Assembly: GCA_031278675.1 (NCBI GenBank) | Contig: JAITJY010000045.1 | Coordinates: 1-22,459 of the forward strand | Reading direction: 5' to 3' | Length of the DNA: 22,459 nt | Source: Bifidobacteriaceae bacterium | GTDB taxonomy: Bacteria; Actinomycetota; Actinomycetes; Actinomycetales; WQXJ01 | The notes under the pieces: model-generated | Told to the model about the DNA's origin: nothing | Database searches by the model: none | The model's input: only the letters and a program-made list of their open reading frames with translations | Made by a program: the position numbers and the translations under genes | Part shown: positions 6,802-13,273 of the stretch, piece after piece | Position numbering within the stretch: position 1 is the first letter of the stretch | Layout: each line of letters begins with the position of its first letter

Positions 6802-7814
6802 GCGCCGAGGCGCCTGACCGGGGGCTGTACCCGGTTGGTGGCCCGGTCGAGTTGACAGTTGAGGGCTTGGTGAGGGAGTTCGGCGGGCGGCGCGTCCTCG
6901 ACGGAGTCGGGTTTACAGCCGTCTCCGGCGAGTTGGTCGCAGTGACCGGCCCCAGCGGCTGCGGCAAGACTACCTTGTTGAACCTCTTGGGGGCATTGGA
7001 TACACCCACCGCTGGCCGGATACTTCTGCGTCCCTTGCCCGAACCGGCCGGCGCGGCGGCGCCGGCCACGGAACCGGGCGAGGCGGGTCCGGAACCGGGC
7101 GAGGCGGGTCCGGAACCTGGCGAGGCGGGTACGGAACCGGGCGAGGCGGGTACGGAACCTGGCGAGGCGGGCACGGAACCGGGCGAGGTGGGTCCGGAAC
7201 CTGGCGAGAGCGCTGCGGCACCGGACTTGGGGCGGGGCGGGACGGCATCGGGCGTGGGGGATGAACGGGGCGGGACGGCATCGGGCGTGGGGGACGAGCG
7301 GGGCGGGGCAGCACCGGACAAGCGGGGCGGGCGAGCTCAGATAGAGGTTGGTCGGCTGCGGGGCGCGGCTAAGCGGCGCTACCTGCGGGACGTGGTCGGG
7401 TTTGTGTTCCAGAATGCCGGCCTGGTGGATACGTGGACTGTGCGGCAAAACCTCAAGGTACCGATCACGCCCGCTGGGCGGGCGCCTAAGCCCGCAGCCA
7501 TCAAAGACGTGTTGGAGCGGGTGGGCGCCAGCGAGTTGGAGCGCGGGCGGGTGTTTACCTTGAGCGGCGGGGAGCAGCAGCGCGTGGCGCTGGCCCGGCT
7601 GCTGCTGAAAGACCCGGTCCTGGTGCTGGCCGATGAGCCGATGGCGGCACTCGACCCGCCCAACGCGCAGGTCGTGTTCGAAGCGTTGCTTGGGCTGGCC
7701 AGGCGCGGAGCGCTAGTACTGATGTGCACCCACGATCCGGCCGTCGTGGAGCGCTGCGACCGCGTCTGGTCTTTGCCAGGGCGGGGCCTGGTGGAGCCGG
7801 AGGTGGCGGCGTGA
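6783..7814 (+). CDS. ABC transporter ATPase, lactococcin-972 group, with repeat insertion
   Basis: A 343-aa nucleotide-binding subunit. It has Walker A GPSGCGKT (56-63), Q-loop FVFQNAGLVD (Gln210), signature LSGGEQQR (260-267), Walker B LVLADEP (280-286), D-loop AALD and H-loop His317. The stretch FQNAGLVDTWTVRQNLKVP resembles the lactococcin-972 export ATPases (TIGR03608). About 100 residues (roughly 86-185) are inserted between the strand after Walker A (GRILL) and the RYLRDVVGFVFQ segment, where the family has only some 15-25 residues. The insert is Gly/Pro/Glu-rich, with six and a half (T/P)EPGEAG units and then two RGGTASGVGDE units. All catalytic motifs are intact, so the enzyme should still work. 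Start GTG 6783 follows AAGGAGG. It overlaps both the permease and the lipoprotein genes. Confidence 0.9.
   Translation: MAETVLSAEAPDRGLYPVGGPVELTVEGLVREFGGRRVLDGVGFTAVSGELVAVTGPSGCGKTTLLNLLGALDTPTAGRILLRPLPEPAGAAAPATEPGEAGPEPGEAGPEPGEAGTEPGEAGTEPGEAGTEPGEVGPEPGESAAAPDLGRGGTASGVGDERGGTASGVGDERGGAAPDKRGGRAQIEVGRLRGAAKRRYLRDVVGFVFQNAGLVDTWTVRQNLKVPITPAGRAPKPAAIKDVLERVGASELERGRVFTLSGGEQQRVALARLLLKDPVLVLADEPMAALDPPNAQVVFEALLGLARRGALVLMCTHDPAVVERCDRVWSLPGRGLVEPEVAA
7068..7208 (+). repeat. 21-bp minisatellite in the ABC ATPase gene
   Basis: Six complete 21-bp units (consensus aCGGAACCGGGCGAGGCGGGT, first base A or C) occupy 7068-7193, and a partial seventh runs to 7208. Units differ only at a few positions (GGG/CCT-type silent changes, ACG/CCG, one GCG to GTG), which indicates recent tandem amplification. 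It is in frame and encodes (T/P)EPGEAG. Confidence 0.95.
7233..7298 (+). repeat. 33-bp tandem repeat in the ABC ATPase gene
   Basis: Two nearly identical 33-bp units (7233-7265 and 7266-7298) each encode RGGTASGVGDE. A decayed third unit (RGGAAPDK) follows. They sit directly after the 21-bp array, in frame. Confidence 0.9.
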
Positions 7815-8755
7815 GAGGCCAGCGGGCGGTGCGGGCCGTGCTGTTGGGGGTGACGTTGGTAGTCGGCTTGGCTCTGGCTGGTTGTGCGACGTTAGGTGAC
7901 GGAGATGATGATGTGGCGAGTCTGATAGGTGACGGTTCGCAAGGGTTGGAGGAGGACCCGGATGTATTGGCCCAAACCGAGGGCATGATTGCCTGCCTAC
8001 AGGAGGCCGGACTGCCAGCGGTGGTTGGGCGCATTGGTGTGACGCTGGACACCGACGAACCCTTCGAACTGTGCAATGAGATCGGGTGCCAATCACAAGC
8101 GTCGGAAGAACCGGGCGAGGATGACGGGTCAGCGCTGTTGGATGAACTGAGGCGGCCCTACGAGTCAGCGGGTGCGTCGGCGGAGCGGCTGCTGTTCAAA
8201 GACGCCGACTACACGGCGGTATACCTGGCCTGTAAGGAGAAGACGGGATACTCGGTGGCGGCCAAGGCCCGTGAGTGGGCCGAGGAACGCCTCGCGGGGT
8301 TGGCGGCCGAAGTGGAGGCTGGCGTCGAGTGGGCGACCTGCGTGCGTGACAACGGCTACCCGGACGTCGCAGACCCAATCGCCCCGACCTTGGCGACCAT
8401 TGACTACGAGGCACCCGAGGTTGTGTTGCCTGAGAGCATGACCGATGCGGAGTTGCGAGCCTTGCTGGAGGTGTGCCCTGCCTTCGATACGGCGGCTTGG
8501 GAGGCAGCCGACCGGGTGATCGATCAACAACTAGAGGCGGGCGTGCCATACGACCAAGTCGACTGGAGCGACTGGGATCCACCCGCCATGCCGGTGGTCA
8601 ACTTCGGTGACCCTGCCAACCCGTTTGATATCACCGCGCCGGACGCGGAAGAGCGGATGGCGCGGATCAGAGAACTGCTGGAGATTGCCCAAGCTGAGCA
8701 TTGGGACTACCAGGAGCGCCGTGTTGAATACTTACAAAAATTCGAGTACAGCTAA
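7811..8755 (+). CDS. Cys-rich lipoprotein with paired C-x4-G-x-P modules, ABC-export associated
   Basis: A 314-aa lipoprotein. A basic N-terminus (MRGQRAVR), a hydrophobic core and the lipobox LAGC place the lipidated cysteine at residue 25, so it should be anchored on the outer face of the membrane. Six further cysteines (62, 88, 93, 141, 177, 222) could form three disulfides. Two segments share the spacing C-x4-G-[LY]-P: C62..GLP followed by VVGRIG, and C177..GYP followed by DVADPI. The second resembles the 'CMRENGxPDxPDP' signature of actinobacterial lipoproteins often encoded beside MacB-type ABC transporters; that is a recollection, not a search result. The GTG start overlaps the ATPase stop (GTGA) and follows GGAGG. 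It probably acts as an external partner of the exporter; the function is unproven. Confidence 0.75.
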   Translation: MRGQRAVRAVLLGVTLVVGLALAGCATLGDGDDDVASLIGDGSQGLEEDPDVLAQTEGMIACLQEAGLPAVVGRIGVTLDTDEPFELCNEIGCQSQASEEPGEDDGSALLDELRRPYESAGASAERLLFKDADYTAVYLACKEKTGYSVAAKAREWAEERLAGLAAEVEAGVEWATCVRDNGYPDVADPIAPTLATIDYEAPEVVLPESMTDAELRALLEVCPAFDTAAWEAADRVIDQQLEAGVPYDQVDWSDWDPPAMPVVNFGDPANPFDITAPDAEERMARIRELLEIAQAEHWDYQERRVEYLQKFEYS

Positions 8756-8768
8756 GGAAGGATCGCAG

Positions 8769-9149
8769 ATGGGCAACAGGGAGATCTGGCGCGGTAAGCG
8801 CCGCCTCCGGGGCTGGCTCTGGGCCGTCTTGGTGGTTGGCGTGGGTTGCGTGGCCACGGTGGTGTGGCTGCTTGTGGCACACCGTGGGATGCCTGACCAG
8901 CGCAGTATCGACGAGGCTGTGGCGCCGTACTCGACCGGATCGACGGATTGCCGACGGCACTCTACGACGCGTCAAACCTTCGATTTGCCGATTGTTATGG
9001 ACTGGATGTGGATCGACGCAGTCACCGAGACCGTCGCGGATACCGCGGCCGATATGGCACCGAAAAAGCCTCGCATCACCGCACGAGTCGTTGACGAAGA
9101 AGGCGAAGTTCGGGGCGTGGACCTCGTAATGGAGGCTTGCGACGGCTAG
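8769..9149 (+). CDS. Small single-pass membrane protein, last gene of the ABC locus
   Basis: A 126-aa protein. A basic cytoplasmic start (GNREIWRGKRRLRG) is followed by one membrane helix (about 15-37) and an outside domain of about 88 residues. The outside domain has two cysteines (61 and 124) that could form one disulfide and ends VDLVMEACDG. I do not recognise a family. ATG 8769 has AAGGAAGG seven bases ahead, and the gene begins 13 nt after the lipoprotein stop, so it belongs to the same transcription unit. It may be an immunity-like or accessory factor; that is inference from position only. Confidence 0.65.
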   Translation: MGNREIWRGKRRLRGWLWAVLVVGVGCVATVVWLLVAHRGMPDQRSIDEAVAPYSTGSTDCRRHSTTRQTFDLPIVMDWMWIDAVTETVADTAADMAPKKPRITARVVDEEGEVRGVDLVMEACDG

Positions 9150-9273
9150 TGGGTTGTCGCGGGCGGCCGTTTCAATTCTTCCCGCGCACGATGCCGCCCC
9201 CCCGCGCCGCCGTGGTGACGAAGGGACCCGGGAGATAGGCAACGGCAGTTTGCTCAGCGCGCAGGCGCGTCGG

Positions 9274-9306
9274 GGTGGCGGTCCCGCCACCGCTTCAGGC
9301 TACGCT
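9274..9306 (+). promoter_or_regulatory. Palindrome and leaderless-type -10 before the 9313 ORF
   Basis: A perfect palindrome GGTGGCGGTCCCGCCACC (9274-9291) occupies the place of a -35 element. TACGCT (9301-9306) follows and lies exactly six bases before ATG 9313, the TANNNT spacing of actinobacterial leaderless transcripts. No ribosome site precedes that ATG. The palindrome could be an operator or, alternatively, the terminator of the upstream ABC unit. Confidence 0.5.
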
Positions 9307-9312
9307 GCTTGT

Positions 9313-9474
9313 ATGCCGGATCCGGAGTTGGGGGAGCCCATTGCGCCCGTGGAAGTGATCTTGGCCACCTTCGCCGGCACCGCGACGGTGCCGGCCGGGC
9401 TTGCCCTGAAGGTGCCCGCATCCACTCCAGGCGGCAGTGCTCCCGGTGCGGCGGTCATCGCCGGGGTGGGCTGA
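9313..9474 (+). CDS. Small 53-aa ORF, probable leaderless start, before the DUF916-like gene
   Basis: A 53-residue frame begins MPDPELGEPIAPVEVI and ends in a Gly/Ala/Pro-rich tail (PGGSAPGAAVIAGVG). It has no signal peptide or helix strong enough to call membrane-bound. The frame could start further upstream, but the -10-like TACGCT six bases before ATG 9313 favours this start. It stops three bases before the next gene's ATG, suggesting translational coupling. I cannot assign a family. It may be a remnant of a longer upstream surface-protein gene or a coupling leader. Confidence 0.4.
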   Translation: MPDPELGEPIAPVEVILATFAGTATVPAGLALKVPASTPGGSAPGAAVIAGVG

Positions 9475-9477
9475 GCG

Positions 9478-10509
9478 ATGCGCCAACGACGCACCCGGCG
9501 CGCTCTTGGCGCGGCTCTGGCCGCGCTAACCCTCGGTGTTTTGACCGCCGGTGCAGCAGGCGGGGTAGTGAGCGGGGCCGGTCAAGACGGCACCGACACA
9601 TCAGACGGGAGCGCGACTTGGGCGCTGGCCACCGCCGACGGCGACTTGGGTACTGGCCGCGCGGACTACTCCTATCCGGTGGTGGCGGGGGAAGTGGTGG
9701 CGGACGGGATAGTGCTGCAGTCGCAGTCTGATGCGACGCTCAAGTTGAAGGTGTACGCGGCCGACGCCTACACCACAGCCGACGGCTTGGCGGCCCTGCG
9801 ACCCGCCGCCGAAAAACGCACCGATGCGGGCGGTTGGATTGCGTTCGGCGAACCGAGTGGGGGCGCGGTGGACGCGGCATCGGTGCAGGTCCAACTGGAG
9901 CCCGGCGCCTCGGTGAGCGTGCCCTTCGAGGTCCGGGTGCCGGAAAATGCCTCCCCGGGCGACCACGCCGCCGGTATTGTGACATCCGTCCTGGACGAAT
10001 CCGGAGCGGTCTCAGCCCAGGACAGCCACCGTCTAGCGCTACAGGTGTACGTTGCCGTGGCCGGCGAACTCAAACCGGAATTGAAGGTCAGCGAGCTACG
10101 GATCAGCGCGCAGGCCTCGGCCAACCCGTTTAGTTCAGGGCAGATTACGGTGGCGTACACGCTGACGAACTCGGGCAATGTCCGGCTGGTGCCAACCGAG
10201 CAGGTGCGCCTCGCCGGGCCCGCCGGGATTGGGGGCTCGGAGGGCGCCGCCAACACGCTGCCGGAGATCCTGCCCGGATCATATGTGACCCGCCAGGTCA
10301 CCGTTGCGGGCATCTTCCCGCTGTTTCGGACCATCGCCGAGGTAGAGGTCAGCGGCGTGGCGGCCGGCGCCAGCACCGAGTTGCCGGTTGTGGCACGCGA
10401 ACGCGTCACCATCTGGACCATTCCGTGGCTCTGGTTGGGCCTAGCCCTGATCCTGATCGCGGTCGCGATCGGCATCCCCGCCGTGCGCGCGGGCCGCAGC
10501 GACCGGTGA
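9478..10509 (+). CDS. DUF916-like (WxL-interacting type) anchored surface protein
   Basis: A 343-aa exported protein. A basic N-terminus and signal sequence (about 1-28) are followed by two beta-rich modules: about 45-180, with VPFEVRVPENASPGDHAAGI, and about 195-305, with ITVAYTLTNSGNVRL. One membrane helix near the C-terminus (about 313-335) leads to a short basic tail (RAGRSDR). The 'vp.nasPGdhaagiv' segment and the two-module layout fit DUF916/WxL-interacting proteins, which bind peptidoglycan or cell-surface WxL proteins in Gram-positives. No WxL partner is visible here. GGGGTGGG seven bases upstream serves as ribosome site. The gene is convergent with the hydrolase gene, only 17 nt apart. 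Confidence 0.7.
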   Translation: MRQRRTRRALGAALAALTLGVLTAGAAGGVVSGAGQDGTDTSDGSATWALATADGDLGTGRADYSYPVVAGEVVADGIVLQSQSDATLKLKVYAADAYTTADGLAALRPAAEKRTDAGGWIAFGEPSGGAVDAASVQVQLEPGASVSVPFEVRVPENASPGDHAAGIVTSVLDESGAVSAQDSHRLALQVYVAVAGELKPELKVSELRISAQASANPFSSGQITVAYTLTNSGNVRLVPTEQVRLAGPAGIGGSEGAANTLPEILPGSYVTRQVTVAGIFPLFRTIAEVEVSGVAAGASTELPVVARERVTIWTIPWLWLGLALILIAVAIGIPAVRAGRSDR

Positions 10510-10526
10510 CCGCAGGGTCCGCCCAG

Positions 10527-11699
10527 CTAGGTGTCTGATCGGAGCGTCCGCAGAAGCTCCGTCACATCGGCCTGCCAGCGGCGGGCTGGCTCCAAGGCGG
10601 CGGTGTAGAGCAACGACTCGTGGCCCAAGCGAGCGAACTGTTCTAGTTTGACCTCGATCCCAGCGGCGGCCAACCGGGCCGCATAAGCTTCGCCGTCGCC
10701 GCGCAGCAGGTCATATTCCGCGATCGCAATGTGGGCGGGCGGCAGCCCGCTCAGATCGGGGGCGAGCAGCGGCGACGCATACGGCTGCGTTGCCAGCGAC
10801 GAGTCCCCCAAGTAGTCTCGCACCAGCGCCCGCAGGCCGCGTGCTACCAGGAACGGCGGCGCCCCGATCTTCCACGCATCAGCGCGCGACAGGTGTCCCC
10901 CCGTCAGGTCGAGCGTCGGCACTTCCAGCAGTTGGAATGCCAGCGCCGGCCCACCCCGGTCCCGGCTCATCAAAGCTACGCCGGCCGCCAGGTTCGCCCC
11001 CGAGGATTGGCCTTCGATTCCAAGACGGTCAACCCGCAGCCCGATGCCGTCCGCTCCGCCTCCCAGCCACTCCAACGCCGCGTAGCCCTGCTCCAGGGCC
11101 TCGGGATAGGTGTGCTCGGGCGCCAGCGCATAATCAACGGCGGCGACTATGATCCCGGCGTCGTGGGCCCGAGTGCGGTTGAAAATATCCACACTGGGAT
11201 GATCAACCCCGCCTTGCCGGAACGCGCCCCCAAAGAACGCCAAGATCGCCCCGCGCCTACCGGCGCCGGCACCACCGGCGGGAGTCGGGCCGGGGGTCTG
11301 GGCGCCTTGATCCCAAACCGCCCCATTCGGCCCCTTGCCCGCCGACCCGGGCGGGGTCGCGGCGTTGGGTCCGCCCGCAGCATGATCCCCAACCGCCCCA
11401 CTCGGCGCCTTGCCCCCCGACCCGGGCGCGGGCGCGGCGTTGGGTCCGGCGGGGGCGGCATCGTGCGGCGGGGGCGTCTGCGGCAGGTAGAGCCGGACGC
11501 GGACGTGACCCCGGCCGGGGACGGGGACCTGGCGATCCTCGACCGTGACGCCCGGCGGGGCCGGCTGCATCAACTTGGCGGTGATTTCCCGGTCGATCTG
11601 CAGGGCTTGCGCCCGCCACCCGGCGGGATCTTTGGCGGTCCGGCCTACCAGACGGCGTCCCGCGCGCCGGGCTTGTTTGGTTACTTGATCTAACGGCAT
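10527..11699 (-). CDS. Alpha/beta hydrolase, HSL family, with altered oxyanion motif and repeat insertion
   Basis: A 390-aa esterase-like protein. The core reads AILAFFGGAF (152-160), DYALAPEHTYPEALEQGYAA (189-208), GQSSG (230-234, nucleophile Ser232), AEYD (Asp330) and GHES (His360), so a complete Ser-Asp-His triad is visible. The family's HGGG oxyanion motif is replaced by FGGA, and the usual GDSAG by GQSSG. Residues 75-148 are a Pro/Gly/Ala-rich insertion between the first strands, containing two 25-residue units (85-109 and 110-134). The start ATG 11699 follows AAGGTGAGG; an open frame extends far upstream but overlaps the transporter gene and is not coding. It lies 53 nt downstream of the MFS gene, likely the same unit, so it may act on a small ester handled by that transporter; the substrate is unknown. 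Confidence 0.85.
   Translation of the reverse strand: MPLDQVTKQARRAGRRLVGRTAKDPAGWRAQALQIDREITAKLMQPAPPGVTVEDRQVPVPGRGHVRVRLYLPQTPPPHDAAPAGPNAAPAPGSGGKAPSGAVGDHAAGGPNAATPPGSAGKGPNGAVWDQGAQTPGPTPAGGAGAGRRGAILAFFGGAFRQGGVDHPSVDIFNRTRAHDAGIIVAAVDYALAPEHTYPEALEQGYAALEWLGGGADGIGLRVDRLGIEGQSSGANLAAGVALMSRDRGGPALAFQLLEVPTLDLTGGHLSRADAWKIGAPPFLVARGLRALVRDYLGDSSLATQPYASPLLAPDLSGLPPAHIAIAEYDLLRGDGEAYAARLAAAGIEVKLEQFARLGHESLLYTAALEPARRWQADVTELLRTLRSDT
11298..11447 (-). repeat. 75-bp in-frame duplication in the hydrolase gene
   Basis: Two adjacent 75-bp units encode GPNAAPAPGSGGKAPSGAVG.. and GPNAATPPGSAGKGPNGAVW.., about 16 of 25 residues identical. At DNA level the shared core includes GTTGGGTCCG and CCCGACCCGGGCG-type blocks on the plus strand. 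Confidence 0.85.
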
Positions 11700-11752
11700 C
11701 GTCCTCACCTTTCTGGTCCGCTGCCACCGCCGGGCCCCTACCCCAGTGAACG

Positions 11753-13030
11753 TCAGCGCACCGATTTGATCGGCGCCACCAAGGCGATCGCCGCCAACGC
11801 CATCACCCCAGCAAACACGTACAACCCACGGTACCCAACCAAACCGATCACGCCAGCGGCCACACCCGGCGCAAGCACCTGCCCACCGGCCTGCGCAATG
11901 TTCAAAATGCCGAGTTGCTTGCCCGAATCCGCGACGGAAGGCAACACCTGAGTCATCAGCGCCTGATCCACCGACAGGTAAGCCCCGAACCCCACGCCAG
12001 CGATCGCGAGCGACAGCGCGAGCGCCGGAATTGTTGGGCTGAGCAGCGGAACTATCACCGAAGCGCCGATCAGGCCGGAGGCCACCATCACCACGATCTT
12101 GCGCCGGCCAAGCCTGTCCGAGATCCACCCGCCCGGCACAATGGAGACCAGAATCGCGGCCATCAGCACCGCCGACAGCAGCGGATAGACCCGGGCGGCC
12201 TCCTCCACGCTCAGCCCGCAATAATCCTGGGCCAGGTAGAGCAGGAAGGAATAGATCCCCCAAAAGCCCGTGATCAGCACCAGCCGCGCCACAAACACCC
12301 AGGCGAAGTCAGGATAGCGCCGCGGCGAGACCCAAAATGATTGGAGTGCCTCCCGCACCGGGCGTTTCGGCTCGCGTGGCAGCAGCCGCGAATCGCGTTT
12401 CAGGCCAATCCCGAGCGGTACACCCGCCACCACCACAAAGGCCGCGCAGGCCAAGAAACCGAGTTGGACCCGTGAGGCGAACATTGAAACGACCAGCACC
12501 CCGCCGAGCACCCCCAGGTACGCGCCCGCGCCGCCCAGCGCTGACATCACCCCGCGGCGTTCGACCGGTGTGCGGTCCGCCACGATCGCGGTCAGTGGCG
12601 CCGAGAACATTGAGTAACAGATCTGCACCCCGCAGGCCGCCGCCACAATCAACGGGAAGATTGAACTGGCGCCGAGTAACGCGATACAGCAGCCGATTCC
12701 CCCTGCCCCGGCGGCGATCCAGGGCGCGCGCCGGCCCCAGCGGCCGCGGGTGCGGTCCGACAACCCGCCCCACAGTGGTTGTGCGATGATCGCGCAGGTC
12801 GCGGCCAGTGTTCCAACAATCCCGTAATGCGCCACCTTTGAGTCTGCGTCGAGTTCTTGGAGCCAGAGGGGCAGCAGGTAGGTTGCCGCACCGCCGTTGG
12901 CCATGTTGACAACAAGTTGCAGGCCGAAGTACCGGCCCATCAGTGGTCCGAGCCGCACCGGCGGCGGATACGTGGGATTCGGTGTGGTATTCATGCTGGA
13001 ATTCGTGTTGGGGCTCGCGGGCGGAGTCAT
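11753..13030 (-). CDS. MFS transporter
   Basis: A 425-aa, 12-helix major facilitator. A non-conserved, hydrophilic, Asn/Pro/Thr-rich N-terminal tail of about 30 residues comes first. Motif A is seen in the helix 2-3 loop as GGLSDRTRGRWGRRAPW (88-104) and again in the second half as GGWISDRLGRRKIVV. The extended 'SDRTRgRwGRRaPwi' form is like that of sugar-cation or disaccharide symporters (GPH/SLC45-like), but the helices do not allow a firm substrate call. The start ATG 13030 has AAGGAAG nine bases ahead. It is followed 53 nt later by the hydrolase gene; together they could import and cleave, or export, one compound. Confidence 0.88.
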   Translation of the reverse strand: MTPPASPNTNSSMNTTPNPTYPPPVRLGPLMGRYFGLQLVVNMANGGAATYLLPLWLQELDADSKVAHYGIVGTLAATCAIIAQPLWGGLSDRTRGRWGRRAPWIAAGAGGIGCCIALLGASSIFPLIVAAACGVQICYSMFSAPLTAIVADRTPVERRGVMSALGGAGAYLGVLGGVLVVSMFASRVQLGFLACAAFVVVAGVPLGIGLKRDSRLLPREPKRPVREALQSFWVSPRRYPDFAWVFVARLVLITGFWGIYSFLLYLAQDYCGLSVEEAARVYPLLSAVLMAAILVSIVPGGWISDRLGRRKIVVMVASGLIGASVIVPLLSPTIPALALSLAIAGVGFGAYLSVDQALMTQVLPSVADSGKQLGILNIAQAGGQVLAPGVAAGVIGLVGYRGLYVFAGVMALAAIALVAPIKSVR

Positions 13031-13273
13031 GGCCGGGCACTTCCTTAGCGGCGTTGCTATCGTTCTAGTAAAGAGCTTTCAGAGAAAGCACTTCGATAAG
13101 TCTACGGCAAGTGTGGCTAGGCCACAACGGCCGAGCAGTTGGCGGTCTGTAACTGCGCGCTGGGCCGGTCGCTGGGCCGCGCGCCTGCGCGGCGCGCGCA
13201 TTTGTCAGCCGACAGTGGCAAATTCCTGCCGCTCAAAGCGGCAAGCAGCAGTTGATCACAGACCGGTCGGCCG
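13031..13273. other. argH-MFS intergenic region with hairpins and a palindrome
   Basis: No gene is seen. The argH stop codon lies inside a hairpin CGGCCG-TTATG-CGGCCG (13268-13284). Another hairpin TGCCGC-N5-GCGGCA (13227-13243) follows in the minus direction, and these may end argH transcription. Nearer the MFS start is a palindrome GCTTTC-AGA-GAAAGC (13075-13089), a possible operator of the MFS-hydrolase unit. None has a long U-run, so the terminator calls are tentative. Confidence 0.45.

Noticed and set aside
6422..7448. Long minus-strand frames over the ABC ATPase repeat (Pro/Ser/Gly-rich products)
   Set aside because: They are antisense readings of the GC-rich minisatellite; no family features, and they overlap two well-supported genes.
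8769..9149. The small anchored protein as the missing bacteriocin
   Set aside because: It has an uncleaved-looking membrane anchor after a basic start and no resemblance to lactococcin 972; an accessory role fits better.
11700..12263. N-terminal extension of the hydrolase frame
   Set aside because: It overlaps the MFS transporter coding sequence, has random Gly/Arg-rich composition, and a good ribosome site precedes ATG 11699.
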